A stretch of 64,000 bases of DNA from Petrotoga mexicana DSM 14811 (GTDB lineage: Bacteria; Thermotogota; Thermotogae; Petrotogales; Petrotogaceae). Shown here in pieces: positions 42,804 to 52,283 of the stretch. Each line of letters begins with the position of its first letter. Positions within the stretch are counted from its first letter, which is position 1. The notes beneath the pieces are model-generated. The model was not told where the DNA came from and made no database searches. It saw only the letters and a program-made list of their open reading frames with translations. Position numbers and translations under genes: made by a program. The stretch lies in assembly GCF_002895565.1 (NCBI RefSeq), contig NZ_AZRN01000004.1, positions 46,612-110,611 of the forward strand. Reading direction: 5' to 3'.

Positions 42804-45497
42804 ATGAAAAATTATTCGTTAATATTTCTTGTAATTTTATTTTCCGCTATTTCTTTTGCTTTGAATATAAATATTCTCTCCCCACAAGAGGATGCCCAAA
42901 ACGTGGACATAAGAACTTCTTTTAGATGGCAATCCATAGATGCGGAAGAAAAAGAGCTCAGATATAGAATATACATATCTGAAGATCCGGATATAGATGA
43001 AAAAGATTTGAAATTGGAAAATATTTTTTCAAACTTTTATACGGGAGACGTCTTAAAGCCTGAAACAACTTATTACTGGAAAGTAGAAGGAGTTGATCAG
43101 GATGGAAACGTGTACTCCAGCAAAACGGCTAAATTTACCACAAGAAGTTTACGTCCTGGAGATGCATATATTATCATATTTGAAGAATTTGATAAAATTC
43201 TTCCTTTAGATGATAACTTCCTTGGCATATCTAAAAACAAGGTTGAATTATTGAATGCCAATAAAGTCGTAGTTAAAACAGTTGATTTTGATCAAAATAT
43301 TGAAGATGGATTTTTGACAAGTAAAGCTGCCTTTCTTGTTACGCAAAGTGAAACTTATATCTTCGATTATTCTTTAGAAAAAAGGGCACAATTAAACGTT
43401 AAGATTAAAGGTTTAGCAGGAGAAAATATCTTTTACAGTGACGATGAAATCTTTTCGATAACCGACGATTTCCAAATACAAAAACAAATCGATTTCAACA
43501 ACATTCAAAAAGCCTTAGTAATAGACGGATATATCTATATTTTAACCCAGGATAAATTTGTTAAAATGAATAACAATTTTGACACCGTTGAAAGTTATTA
43601 TATTAACGACAAAACTTTCGATTTCGACTATCTAGAAATTCAAAATATGATTTTATTCCCTATATTGACTAATAATAATATTACAATCTTAGACACCAAT
43701 CTACAAAAGATATCACAACTCGACTTTCAAATAGAAACTCAAAGATATCAAAGAAAAATATATACATATTACGACAGAATAGTTCTATTATCCGGTTCAA
43801 AAAATCTTTACTTTTATGATTCTGAATTAAATTTGATCAGAACTTTCACATATGAAGAAAATTTCGATTATTTTGTTCCCGTTAACAAAGATAGATTCAT
43901 ATTGGTTGGAGAAAGTATTAAATCCTTCGATTTAGAAGGAAATTTAGTTTGGAATTATTCCACAATAAATAAATTCCAAATAATCGGTAAACCTTTAGTA
44001 TATGACAAAGGTTTATTAGTAGGGGTAAAAGACTTTCTAAATCGATTTTTAATATTTTATGATGATTTCGATTCTCAATATTATTTCACAAGATATATTA
44101 AGGGAAAAATGCCTTTAACTCAAACGATGGAAGAAATAGTGACACCTCCATCAACAGTAACCATCCAAGCTACGCCAATTACACCCCAGGCTACGGAGAT
44201 AACACCTGAACCTACTCAAATTACAATACCAGAGCAAGTAGAAGAAACCATTACCGTTCCTTCTACTCCTGTTGATATAACGGTTGAACCTACCCCATCA
44301 ACGCCTCAGGCAACGGAGATAACGCCTGAACCTACTCAAATCACAATACCAGAACCAATAGAAGAAACTATTACGGTCCCTGCTACTCCTGTTGATATAA
44401 CCGTTGAACCTACTCCGACAACCTCTGAAGCGACAGAACTAACTAAAATATTCCCTAAAAGTTTCGATGAATACATCTATGGAAGTTTGTACGATGGAGA
44501 AAACTTTTACCTTTATGGTTATGAAGGCAAAAATGACAATTGGGATGCAAAAACATGGAAAATAGATCCATATGGAAATATTTTAAACGAAACGTCGTTA
44601 TATGCAAAAAATACAGACTTTTTTAGAGATGCTATTATTACCAAAGACTCTACCGATAACTCTAAAAACATAATCTACGTTGGTGATACACTCTCTTACG
44701 GCTTAAACGGGAACGCTTACATTGTTTCTATTAGCGAAGACGGTAGTGTTAATTATCAGATAGATTACGGAGATATTGGTAGAGACAGCGGTATAAGTAT
44801 TACAAATATCGACGAAAATAGTTACGTAGTTACAGGAAATTTATTCATCAACAAAAAATTATCAGATATATTCGTTTCAAAATATCTAAACGATGGAACT
44901 AGAATCTGGACTAATAACTTTGGTGGCAACGATGTAGAGATTGCTTTGGATATAAAAAACTCTCAAGATCAAGGTTTCATGGTTTTTGGAGCCACAAGAT
45001 CTTTTGGTGCGGGTGGTTTTGATATATACGTTTTAAAAATTGACTACTACGGAAACATGAAGTGGTCAAACGTATATGGTGATTCTAACGACAACATCCC
45101 CGTAGGGGTTATCAAAGACGGTAGAAAATACTACGTATTATTCGAAACTACTTCAACACCTATGAGTTACGGAATTTTAGAAGTAGATGAAGTAAACGGA
45201 TTTGGAGATTCTTTTGAGTTTACAATAGAAGGATCGAATAAATTTCTAGGATTTACTACAATAGATGGAAGATATCTAGCATACGGTTATGGTATTGAAA
45301 ATGGGAAAAAAGTCGGAATCATCTACAAAGTAAATTTTGAAGAAGAAACATTTGAAAAGTTAAACACGTACACTCTTGATTCTAATTTTGAAATAATCAG
45401 TATATCAAAGCCAGAAAATCAAAATTCTATCTATATTTTTGGAAATGCTACCATCAACGGGGTAAATAATATCGCCTTAATATTAGATATGTTATAA
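42804..45497 (+). CDS. Large secreted FnIII and beta-propeller protein
   Basis: 897 residues with a signal peptide (hydrophobic 6-20, cleavage near SFALN). An FnIII-like domain follows (NILSPQEDAQNVDIRTSFRW, ETTYYWKVEGVD). Residues about 110-430 are propeller-like beta repeats. A Thr/Pro/Glu-rich linker (about 445-545) carries two 40-residue repeats. The C-terminal part repeats the pattern of bacterial secreted propellers (dQGFMVFGATRSFGAGGFDI, YYGNMKWSNVYGDSNDN). No membrane anchor or sorting motif at the C-terminus. Probably an outer surface or toga-associated protein; function unknown. Confidence 0.78.
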   Translation: MKNYSLIFLVILFSAISFALNINILSPQEDAQNVDIRTSFRWQSIDAEEKELRYRIYISEDPDIDEKDLKLENIFSNFYTGDVLKPETTYYWKVEGVDQDGNVYSSKTAKFTTRSLRPGDAYIIIFEEFDKILPLDDNFLGISKNKVELLNANKVVVKTVDFDQNIEDGFLTSKAAFLVTQSETYIFDYSLEKRAQLNVKIKGLAGENIFYSDDEIFSITDDFQIQKQIDFNNIQKALVIDGYIYILTQDKFVKMNNNFDTVESYYINDKTFDFDYLEIQNMILFPILTNNNITILDTNLQKISQLDFQIETQRYQRKIYTYYDRIVLLSGSKNLYFYDSELNLIRTFTYEENFDYFVPVNKDRFILVGESIKSFDLEGNLVWNYSTINKFQIIGKPLVYDKGLLVGVKDFLNRFLIFYDDFDSQYYFTRYIKGKMPLTQTMEEIVTPPSTVTIQATPITPQATEITPEPTQITIPEQVEETITVPSTPVDITVEPTPSTPQATEITPEPTQITIPEPIEETITVPATPVDITVEPTPTTSEATELTKIFPKSFDEYIYGSLYDGENFYLYGYEGKNDNWDAKTWKIDPYGNILNETSLYAKNTDFFRDAIITKDSTDNSKNIIYVGDTLSYGLNGNAYIVSISEDGSVNYQIDYGDIGRDSGISITNIDENSYVVTGNLFINKKLSDIFVSKYLNDGTRIWTNNFGGNDVEIALDIKNSQDQGFMVFGATRSFGAGGFDIYVLKIDYYGNMKWSNVYGDSNDNIPVGVIKDGRKYYVLFETTSTPMSYGILEVDEVNGFGDSFEFTIEGSNKFLGFTTIDGRYLAYGYGIENGKKVGIIYKVNFEEETFEKLNTYTLDSNFEIISISKPENQNSIYIFGNATINGVNNIALILDML
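44190..44429 (+). repeat. Two tandem 120-bp in-frame repeats coding a Thr/Pro linker
   Basis: Units 44190-44309 and 44310-44429 encode near-identical 40-residue blocks starting ATEITPEPTQITIPE and ending DITVEPTP. The DNA differs mainly at silent sites, so the duplication is not brand new. A length-variable surface linker is likely. Confidence 0.9.
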
Positions 45498-45525
45498 TTT
45501 TTCCCTTGTTGTTGATTCAAAGGGG

Positions 45526-48500
45526 GTGATTAATATCAAAATATTAGACCCGGTTTTCAAGCCTCTCTTAATAAAACCATATCATCATTATAGAGAAAAG
45601 TTACTTAATTCTTTGATCAATAATAAAAGTAAAAATTACATTCTAATAAAAGCTCCTTCAGGATACGGTAAGAGCATTACTTTTAGTATGTATTTTGATA
45701 AATTGAATGCATCAAAAGTATGGATTAGTTGCCCACAGGATTACTTTGATTTTGACATCTTTCTCAATCATCTAATCTATACTTTATCCAAAACGATAAA
45801 TCTGAAAATATTTAATGATGATTCAAAAAATAATATTTCTTTTTTTACGGAAGAAGAGAAGGTTGTTGAACTATTAAACGCCTTTTCAAGCTTTAAGGAA
45901 GAAATATTTATATTTGTTGATTCCTTCGAAAATGTTATTTTTGAAGGTAAAAACGAAAATCTTCTCAAGTTGTTATTAAACTTCATACCCCAAAACGTCC
46001 ATTTTCTTTTTACTACTAACCAAGAGTTTCCCATCCCTTTAACAAAATTTGCTATGGCTAATAATGTTTACACTATTCAAGAAGAGGAACTGAAATTTTC
46101 TTTTGATGAACTTAAAAATTATATCAGCACAAAAAAAATTAACTTATCAGAAGAGAACTTGTTAGAGTTATACCAATTGACCGATGGGATACCCACCTTT
46201 ATTAACATTTTAACCACATACATAGAGACAACAGACCTAAAAAAATATGATGAACTTATAGATTCAGCAAAAAAAATAGATGAATATATAAACTTATTAA
46301 CTGAAGTCTTATCAGAAGATTTAAGAGAGTATTTAAAAGTTTTCAGTTTAATGAATGAAATAGAGCCAAAGATTTGTAAAGCATATTTCAACCTCAAAAA
46401 CGATGAAAAAGTTCACGAGTCTTTTGAAAAGTTGTACGATTTAAACATGTTAGAAAAAAAGGATCCGCATTATTACTATATGAACGAAATATTCCGGCGA
46501 ACAATCTCCAAAGGCATTGGAGAAAGAGAAAAAAGCGATATATGCCAGACACTCTTTAACATATATCAAAAAGAGCACGATTACTATGGACAATTTCATT
46601 GCTTACTGAATATGAAAGATTTAGAAAAAGCCTATGACTTCTTTTTCAACCATTCTGAGTTATTGATAAAAGATTTTTCAATCATCAAAAAATGGTTAGA
46701 TTCAATACCTACCTCTTTTTTCACCAACAACATTGAATTGTACTATTATCGTGGTGTTATAGAAGAGAAATATTCCATGTTTGATGAAGCTCTTGCAGAT
46801 TATAGACTTGTAAAAGATAATTTGGATAAAATTTCCGACAAAAGTATTCTTGAGAATATAGACACACAAATAATAGGAATCTACTGGCATCAAGAAAAAT
46901 ATGAAAAGGTCATCGAAATGGGAAATGAATTGCTGAAAAGTATACCAAATGAAAATTATCAGAGCTTAACGTCCTTGTACAATTTATTGGGTACCAGTTA
47001 TTCTAACCTTTCAAAATTAAATGAAGGGAAAATGTATTTAAACAAGGCTATGGAATTATGTGAACGATTCAATTATATAGGAATGAAGCCGTGGCTTCTT
47101 AACAACCTTGCTTACAATATTTTTCTAATCGAAGGAAATCTAGAAAGTGCGGAAAATTTCTTTATTAAATCTTTAAAAAGCTTTGAGGACTTAAAAGACC
47201 TATATGGAAAAGCACTTTTAAATGCGAATCTTACCGATTTTTATATTGAAACACAAAAATATGACAAAGCTAAAGAGCATCTAAAAGCCTATGAAGACAT
47301 CTACTTGGAAACTAAAAACATCGCTTACCTTCCCGTTTTAAAAATCTTGCAAGCCAAGCTAGAAGTAGAAAAAAATGAATTAAAATCTGCTAAAAAAAGT
47401 TTAATGGAAGCTGAAAATTACTACTCAAGATCAAAATTTCTTCAAGCAAATTATTACTTCGTCCAATCCCAGTATCTTTTAAAAAAAGGTGAACTTAAAG
47501 AATCTTTTTCAACAGTTGAAAAAGCAATCAAAATTGGCAAAACTATTTTCAACAAATACCAGATATTGAACTTTGAACTACAAAAAGTTCGATTATTGAT
47601 ACATTTAAAACAATTCGAAAAAGCCCTGTCATACATTGGAAAAATCATTCAGATAGCCAAAGAAGGGAAAGCAAAATTAATATTAACTCAGGCGTTACTC
47701 TTAAAATTATTTTTAAGTAAATCATTCAACTTGTCTTCTTATAATGAAGATTTAAAAACATTTAACGAGTTATTATCAGACAACAATTACCAGTTTATTC
47801 TACAAAAATATCCCGAAATAACGAGCTCAATTGAAGATCTCATAGAAGTTAATTCAGGTGTTAAAAGTCCTTCCTTAGATACTTCATTTAAATTGAGATT
47901 CGAAGACGCACAAGAAATCTCTTATCTTGAATCAAAAAAAGCTTTATACCCTAAAATCTATCTCTTTGGTGAATTTAGATTGGTATGTGGTGATAAGGTT
48001 TTGACTATGAGAAAGGTTAGAAATCAAAAAGCGTTAGAACTTTTTAAATTTTTAACCTTGAATTATGATCAATGGATTATTCAAGATGTCATAATTGAAA
48101 ATTTCTGGCCAAATTTACCTTTTGAAAAAAGCCGTCAAAGCTTATATGTGGCGCTTCACGACATACGAAAGAGATTTCAAGAGTTTGGTTTGGTTGAGGA
48201 ATACATACTTCAAAAAAATAAAAATTACAAATTCAATTCAAACAAAGTTTATTACTTGGATTATGAAGATTTTATTCTTCATTTTGAAGAAGGAAATAAC
48301 TTGTTTAAAAACAAACAATACTTAAAAGCTAAAGAACATTATTTAAAGGCTAAAAAACTCTACTCCTATGGTCTTTTACCTTCCAATATTTACGACGATT
48401 GGGCAATCCCAAAGATAGAAGATGCTGAAAAATCTTATCTGTCAATACTAGCTATTTTGTATTCTTTAGAAAAGGAAAAAGACATTGAAATGGCAGAAAA

Positions 48501-48702
48501 TTATTTAGACGAATACTTACGGATCGAACCTTTCGCCGACGAAATGAACATTGAATATATCAATCTTCTACTAAAAAAAGGTGAAAGAAAAAAGGCTTTG
48601 GATTATTACAAATATATCAACGAGTTGTACAAAAAAGAGTTAGGAACAGCTTTTAATTCAAAAGAAATAAGTTACTTCGTCAAAGAGTTCCAAATTTATT
48701 AA
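45526..48702 (+). CDS. Large transcriptional regulator: STAND-type ATPase, TPRs and SARP-like BTAD output
   Basis: 1058 residues. The N-terminal NTPase has Walker A APSGYGKS (43-50) and Walker B EIFIFVD (about 126-132), as in MalT/LuxR-type STAND regulators. Residues about 350-760 are TPR-like helices. A winged-helix DNA-binding domain follows (about 805-890, KIYLFGEFRLVCGDK, RQSLYVALHDIRKRF), then a bacterial transcriptional activator domain (about 910-1058). Unlike most SARPs the DNA-binding part is C-terminal. The only standard start, GTG 45526, lies inside the SD (AAAGGGGGTGAT); ATC at 45535 would be spaced correctly. Effector and targets unknown; the lipoprotein gene next door is a likely target. 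Confidence 0.85.
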   Translation: MINIKILDPVFKPLLIKPYHHYREKLLNSLINNKSKNYILIKAPSGYGKSITFSMYFDKLNASKVWISCPQDYFDFDIFLNHLIYTLSKTINLKIFNDDSKNNISFFTEEEKVVELLNAFSSFKEEIFIFVDSFENVIFEGKNENLLKLLLNFIPQNVHFLFTTNQEFPIPLTKFAMANNVYTIQEEELKFSFDELKNYISTKKINLSEENLLELYQLTDGIPTFINILTTYIETTDLKKYDELIDSAKKIDEYINLLTEVLSEDLREYLKVFSLMNEIEPKICKAYFNLKNDEKVHESFEKLYDLNMLEKKDPHYYYMNEIFRRTISKGIGEREKSDICQTLFNIYQKEHDYYGQFHCLLNMKDLEKAYDFFFNHSELLIKDFSIIKKWLDSIPTSFFTNNIELYYYRGVIEEKYSMFDEALADYRLVKDNLDKISDKSILENIDTQIIGIYWHQEKYEKVIEMGNELLKSIPNENYQSLTSLYNLLGTSYSNLSKLNEGKMYLNKAMELCERFNYIGMKPWLLNNLAYNIFLIEGNLESAENFFIKSLKSFEDLKDLYGKALLNANLTDFYIETQKYDKAKEHLKAYEDIYLETKNIAYLPVLKILQAKLEVEKNELKSAKKSLMEAENYYSRSKFLQANYYFVQSQYLLKKGELKESFSTVEKAIKIGKTIFNKYQILNFELQKVRLLIHLKQFEKALSYIGKIIQIAKEGKAKLILTQALLLKLFLSKSFNLSSYNEDLKTFNELLSDNNYQFILQKYPEITSSIEDLIEVNSGVKSPSLDTSFKLRFEDAQEISYLESKKALYPKIYLFGEFRLVCGDKVLTMRKVRNQKALELFKFLTLNYDQWIIQDVIIENFWPNLPFEKSRQSLYVALHDIRKRFQEFGLVEEYILQKNKNYKFNSNKVYYLDYEDFILHFEEGNNLFKNKQYLKAKEHYLKAKKLYSYGLLPSNIYDDWAIPKIEDAEKSYLSILAILYSLEKEKDIEMAENYLDEYLRIEPFADEMNIEYINLLLKKGERKKALDYYKYINELYKKELGTAFNSKEISYFVKEFQIY

Positions 48703-48786
48703 TCCTCTCCAAAAAAGTTGTTTTAGATTTTTTTTAGATCTCTTTACTAAAATCTATTTAACAACTTTTTGTAAAAGGAGAGGATT
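48701..48786 (+). promoter_or_regulatory. Long hairpin enclosing the SD of the lipoprotein gene
   Basis: Three nested perfect arms: AATCCTCTCC (48701-48710) with GGAGAGGATT (48777-48786); AAAAAGTTGTT (48712-48722) with AACAACTTTTT (48760-48770); TAGATTTT (48724-48731) with AAAATCTA (48749-48756). About 29 pairs in total. The outer 3' arm is the SD of the gene at 48791, so translation should be masked in the folded RNA. It begins in the stop codon of the regulator. No U-run follows, so it is not an ordinary terminator. Confidence 0.75.
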
Positions 48787-48790
48787 TTAA

Positions 48791-50035
48791 ATGAGAAAAT
48801 TAAGTATGTTTTTTCTAATCTTGGCGATCGGTTTGCTCTTTGTAAGTTGCGCAACTTTACCAATCGATGGCAATGGAGATGATATAACCAATCAAGTAGT
48901 TATAAACACATTCATTGGCACCGTTAGAGAAAGCGTGGAGTTTTTAGCTTATCAAGATGGGAAAGATGGATCCTGGAAAAAATTAAGTTCAACTAACGGT
49001 GTGTACACTTTCACCCCTGAATCAGCTGATGGAAATTTTAGCATCTATGCTGTCAACAAATGGTATGATCCTGGGATTTGGACTGAGGAGATTCAATATG
49101 ACATTCAAATAATGAATCTCAACACCACTGAAGGAAAAGAAGTACCAATAACCTTTTGGCAAGATACTTATGATTCAACATTAAATTTGAATTTTGGAAA
49201 TGAGTTTATGGGAAAAAGTGCTGGCAACTTTTACGGTACTATACATGGATTTACAAGTTTTGTCTCGGAAGATGATTTAATATACCCATTAGAAGCAATT
49301 CCTGGCACCTATGATTTGGTAATTTTAGCAGGAGATCAAGAGGAAGATTTTTCAAAAATATATATAGAAAGAGATAGATCGATAACAGCTGGTACCGACA
49401 ACGAAGACATTTCATTGTCTGAATTTACAGACTTCACAACATACATTGCTACAACCACAATAAACGATGCAAACGCATGGGGTGAATTGTTAGTGGGTGG
49501 AACAACCCTGGTGAATGCTTGGTTCGAAGGTGATTCTCAGCTAAAAATCCCTCAATCTCTTTCAAGCTCAGATGACTTATATGTTTTAAGTTTAAGTCAT
49601 TATAATTCAGAAAACTCAGTTTATAGATTATTTACAAAATATACAGACCATCCGGATAATATTGAAACTTTGAATACGCTTCCTTCTAGTACCTGGGAAG
49701 AACCTGTCTTTTCAGAAAATACGCTCACATGGAATCAGTATGATCCCGAAATCGACAATCACGAATTGAGATTTTATAATACTTTTTTAGCAAAACCTGA
49801 TTGGACGATAACTTGGGATATCGTATTATCCTCTGGTTGGTTGGGAAGTGCAAATTCATACGAATATGAAATACCCGATTTATCAGGTTTAGAAGGCTGG
49901 AACGCTTCATGGTATCCTGATAGTCAAGAGGTTGATTTATACCATGATTTTGAAGCAGTTTCAGGAACCGAAGATGATTTAACAAAATATTTAGACCCAA
50001 TAGCAGGCATGGAAGAAAGTATAGTTAGTTATTAG
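48791..50035 (+). CDS. Lipoprotein of unknown function
   Basis: 414 residues with a lipoprotein signal: MRKLSMFF, hydrophobic core and lipobox LFVSC (Cys about residue 20). The mature part is rich in Trp, Tyr, Thr and Asp and predicted all-beta, with no motif I recognise. ATG follows AAAGGAGAGG, which lies in a hairpin arm. It ends with its own terminator. The adjacent regulator and hairpin suggest tight control. Confidence 0.78.
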   Translation: MRKLSMFFLILAIGLLFVSCATLPIDGNGDDITNQVVINTFIGTVRESVEFLAYQDGKDGSWKKLSSTNGVYTFTPESADGNFSIYAVNKWYDPGIWTEEIQYDIQIMNLNTTEGKEVPITFWQDTYDSTLNLNFGNEFMGKSAGNFYGTIHGFTSFVSEDDLIYPLEAIPGTYDLVILAGDQEEDFSKIYIERDRSITAGTDNEDISLSEFTDFTTYIATTTINDANAWGELLVGGTTLVNAWFEGDSQLKIPQSLSSSDDLYVLSLSHYNSENSVYRLFTKYTDHPDNIETLNTLPSSTWEEPVFSENTLTWNQYDPEIDNHELRFYNTFLAKPDWTITWDIVLSSGWLGSANSYEYEIPDLSGLEGWNASWYPDSQEVDLYHDFEAVSGTEDDLTKYLDPIAGMEESIVSY

Positions 50036-50076
50036 CCCTCTTCTTTAAATAAGGTTAAAGTAAGAAAATAACCATT

Positions 50077-50122
50077 TACCCCCGAAAAGTGTTAAAATTG
50101 AATTGCTCGGGGGTATTTTTTT
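50077..50122 (+). terminator. Terminator after the lipoprotein gene
   Basis: TACCCCCGA (50077-50085) pairs with TCGGGGGTA (50107-50115), followed by seven U. It ends just before the SD of the next gene. Confidence 0.85.
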
Positions 50123-50147
50123 ATTTATCAAAAAAGGAGTCATAAAA

Positions 50148-51308
50148 TTGAAGAGATGTTCTATTTTTGAAAAATGTGGTGGATGTAGTAAATTGAATAT
50201 AAGTTACGAAGAACAACTAAAAATAAAAGAGAACCGCCTTCTTTCGTTGTTTGATCAATACCAAATAAAGCCTAATAATTATCACGGTATTACGCCTTCT
50301 GTGGATATATATGGATACAGAAACAAAATGGAATACTCTTTTGGTAACGAATATAAAGATGGCCCTCTCGTTTTGGGGTTAAGAGGAAAAGGTAAGAAAT
50401 TCGACGTCTATTACACAAAAGATTGTAAGTTAGTGGATGATGATTTCAATAATATCGTTTGGCAAACAAGAGAATTTTTCTTAAAAAAGAACATACCTTT
50501 TAGAAATTACAAAAATCACTCTGGTTTTCTTAGAAATTTGGGAATCAGAAAAGGATTAAAAACGGGGGAAATACTTTTAAACTTGGTCACTTCCTTAGAT
50601 AATAATTACTATCAAGAAGTAGAAACCTGGAAAGAAGAAATGTTGAATACTAACTTAAAAGGAAATATCGTCTCCATAATTCAAAGTAAGACTGAATCTA
50701 AAGCCAACGTTGTCAAAGCAGATGAAATGGAAATATTATACGGCAGAGACTATTTTTACGAAAAAATTTTTGATTTAACTTTCAAAATTGGTCCTTTCTC
50801 TTTCTTTCAAACAAACACAAAAGGAGCAGAAGTTTTATACCAAACTGCGTTATCTTATGCAGAAAATTCAGATGTTGTATATGACTTTTATTCTGGAACG
50901 GGCACAATATCCTTATTGCTTGCAAATAAGGCTAAAAAAGTTTACGGGATAGAAATTGTAAAAGAAGCGGTAGAGGCAGCCAAGCAAAACGCCATATTAA
51001 ATAATATAAACAACGTAGAATTCGTAAATGAGGATGTAAAAGATTTTGTTAAACGACAAAGCGGCACCGAAAAACCTGATTATATAATTGTGGACCCACC
51101 AAGGGCTGGATTACACCCAAATCTTATAAAATTTATAAAAACTCAGCAATTTAATAAAATTATCTATATCTCATGTAACCCTAAAACTCTAATACCCAAT
51201 TTAAAAGAATTATCCGATCTCTACACAATCTCAGATTTTCATCTGGTAGATATGTTCCCACACACTGACCACGTTGAGTCAGTAGCATTGATGACGAAGT
51301 TGAATTAA
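50148..51308 (+). CDS. 23S rRNA (uracil-5-)-methyltransferase, RumA/TrmA family
   Basis: 386 residues. An N-terminal iron-sulfur site CSIFEKCGGC plus a later Cys (TKDCKLV) precedes the SAM-dependent methyltransferase domain with FFQTNTKGAEVLY, VYDFYSGTGTISLLL, IIVDPPRAGLHP and the catalytic-cysteine motif ISCNPKTL. No N-terminal TRAM domain is seen. UUG 50148 is 8 nt after AAAAAGGAG; the longer frame from 50103 runs through the terminator and is rejected. The target uridine (747 or 1939 type) cannot be told. Confidence 0.92.
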   Translation: MKRCSIFEKCGGCSKLNISYEEQLKIKENRLLSLFDQYQIKPNNYHGITPSVDIYGYRNKMEYSFGNEYKDGPLVLGLRGKGKKFDVYYTKDCKLVDDDFNNIVWQTREFFLKKNIPFRNYKNHSGFLRNLGIRKGLKTGEILLNLVTSLDNNYYQEVETWKEEMLNTNLKGNIVSIIQSKTESKANVVKADEMEILYGRDYFYEKIFDLTFKIGPFSFFQTNTKGAEVLYQTALSYAENSDVVYDFYSGTGTISLLLANKAKKVYGIEIVKEAVEAAKQNAILNNINNVEFVNEDVKDFVKRQSGTEKPDYIIVDPPRAGLHPNLIKFIKTQQFNKIIYISCNPKTLIPNLKELSDLYTISDFHLVDMFPHTDHVESVALMTKLN

Positions 51309-51366
51309 CTGACGACATATTAGAGAATGTTAGCTATGTATTTGGATAAAGAGGTTCTTCTGCTAA

Positions 51367-51384
51367 TATTGTAGTAGTACAATA
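51367..51384 (+). promoter_or_regulatory. Small palindrome at the promoter of the SGNH hydrolase gene
   Basis: TATTGTA (51367-51373) and TACAATA (51378-51384) are inverted arms 4 nt apart; the right arm contains TACAAT, a plausible -10 box. It lies 39 nt before the gene, with the SD AAAAAGGAGAG between. Possibly an operator. Confidence 0.4.
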
Positions 51385-51422
51385 ATAAGAAAATTAATTC
51401 GAAAAAGGAGAGTTCTATATAT

Positions 51423-52049
51423 ATGCTTATAGAAGACAACGCAATAGTATTGTTTCAAGGAGATAGCGTAACTGACGCAGGTCGAGATTATAACAATGAT
51501 GCTGACCTTGGCTTGGGTTATCCTATGATAACGGCATCATGGTTATCAGCTGCACATCCTGCAAAAAACATTAGGTTTATAAACAAAGGAGTAAGCGGTA
51601 ACAGGGTAAAAGATTTAAAAGAACGTTGGATGAGAGACTGCATAGCCTTAAAGCCTACTTGGGTATCCATACTCATCGGCATTAATGATTGCTGGCGACG
51701 TTATGACAGCGACGACCCAACGTCGGTGGAAAAGTTTGAGTCAGATTATCGTTATATTTTGCAAGAAGTGAAAACGCAACTAAACGCTAACCTGATAATA
51801 TGTGAACCATTTGTTTTGCCTGTGACAAAAGAGCAAGCCAAATGGAGAGAAGACTTAGATCCCAAAATACATGCCGTACGTAAGCTAGCCAGGGAATTCA
51901 ATGCCATATTTCTACCACTAGACGGTATATTTGCTCAGGCAGCAGCACAAAGGGAACCTAGCTTTTGGCTGCCTGATGGCGTACATCCATCACCCGCTGG
52001 GCATGCACTTATAGCTCAATCTTGGTTGCGGGCTGTGGAAGCGTTATAA
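51423..52049 (+). CDS. SGNH/GDSL-family hydrolase
   Basis: 208 residues, no signal peptide, so a cytoplasmic esterase or deacetylase. All four SGNH blocks are visible: FQGDSVTDAG (Ser15), NKGVSGNRV (Gly), IGINDCWRR (Asn) and LPDGVHPSPAGH (Asp185, His188). It resembles acyl/acetyl-sugar esterases. Its base composition looks less AT-rich than the genes to the left, like the mcrBC genes to the right, so it may belong to the same acquired block. Confidence 0.9.
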   Translation: MLIEDNAIVLFQGDSVTDAGRDYNNDADLGLGYPMITASWLSAAHPAKNIRFINKGVSGNRVKDLKERWMRDCIALKPTWVSILIGINDCWRRYDSDDPTSVEKFESDYRYILQEVKTQLNANLIICEPFVLPVTKEQAKWREDLDPKIHAVRKLAREFNAIFLPLDGIFAQAAAQREPSFWLPDGVHPSPAGHALIAQSWLRAVEAL

Positions 52050-52283
52050 AATTGATATTAAAATTCAGGGATTACTCAGCATTTTGCTCTTTCCTGAGTT
52101 TGACAGTTACTAAAACGTAAGAATTCTAAAACAGGCATGAATAACTGCAAAAAAGTGTTTTTTACTTTCTCTGTTTTTCAAAAGTATCACTACATCAAAA
52201 AAGAAATGTTTTATGATTTCAAAACCATTTTCTTACGTTTGGTGTACTGAAAAATCGTTTCTCAACTGTCTAACTCAAGAATA
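52050..52283. other. Convergent gap between the SGNH and mcrC genes
   Basis: AT-rich DNA with one weak hairpin (ACTCAG/CTGAGT near 52073-52098, no good U-run). I see no gene, and open frames here are short and without SD. Confidence 0.5.
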
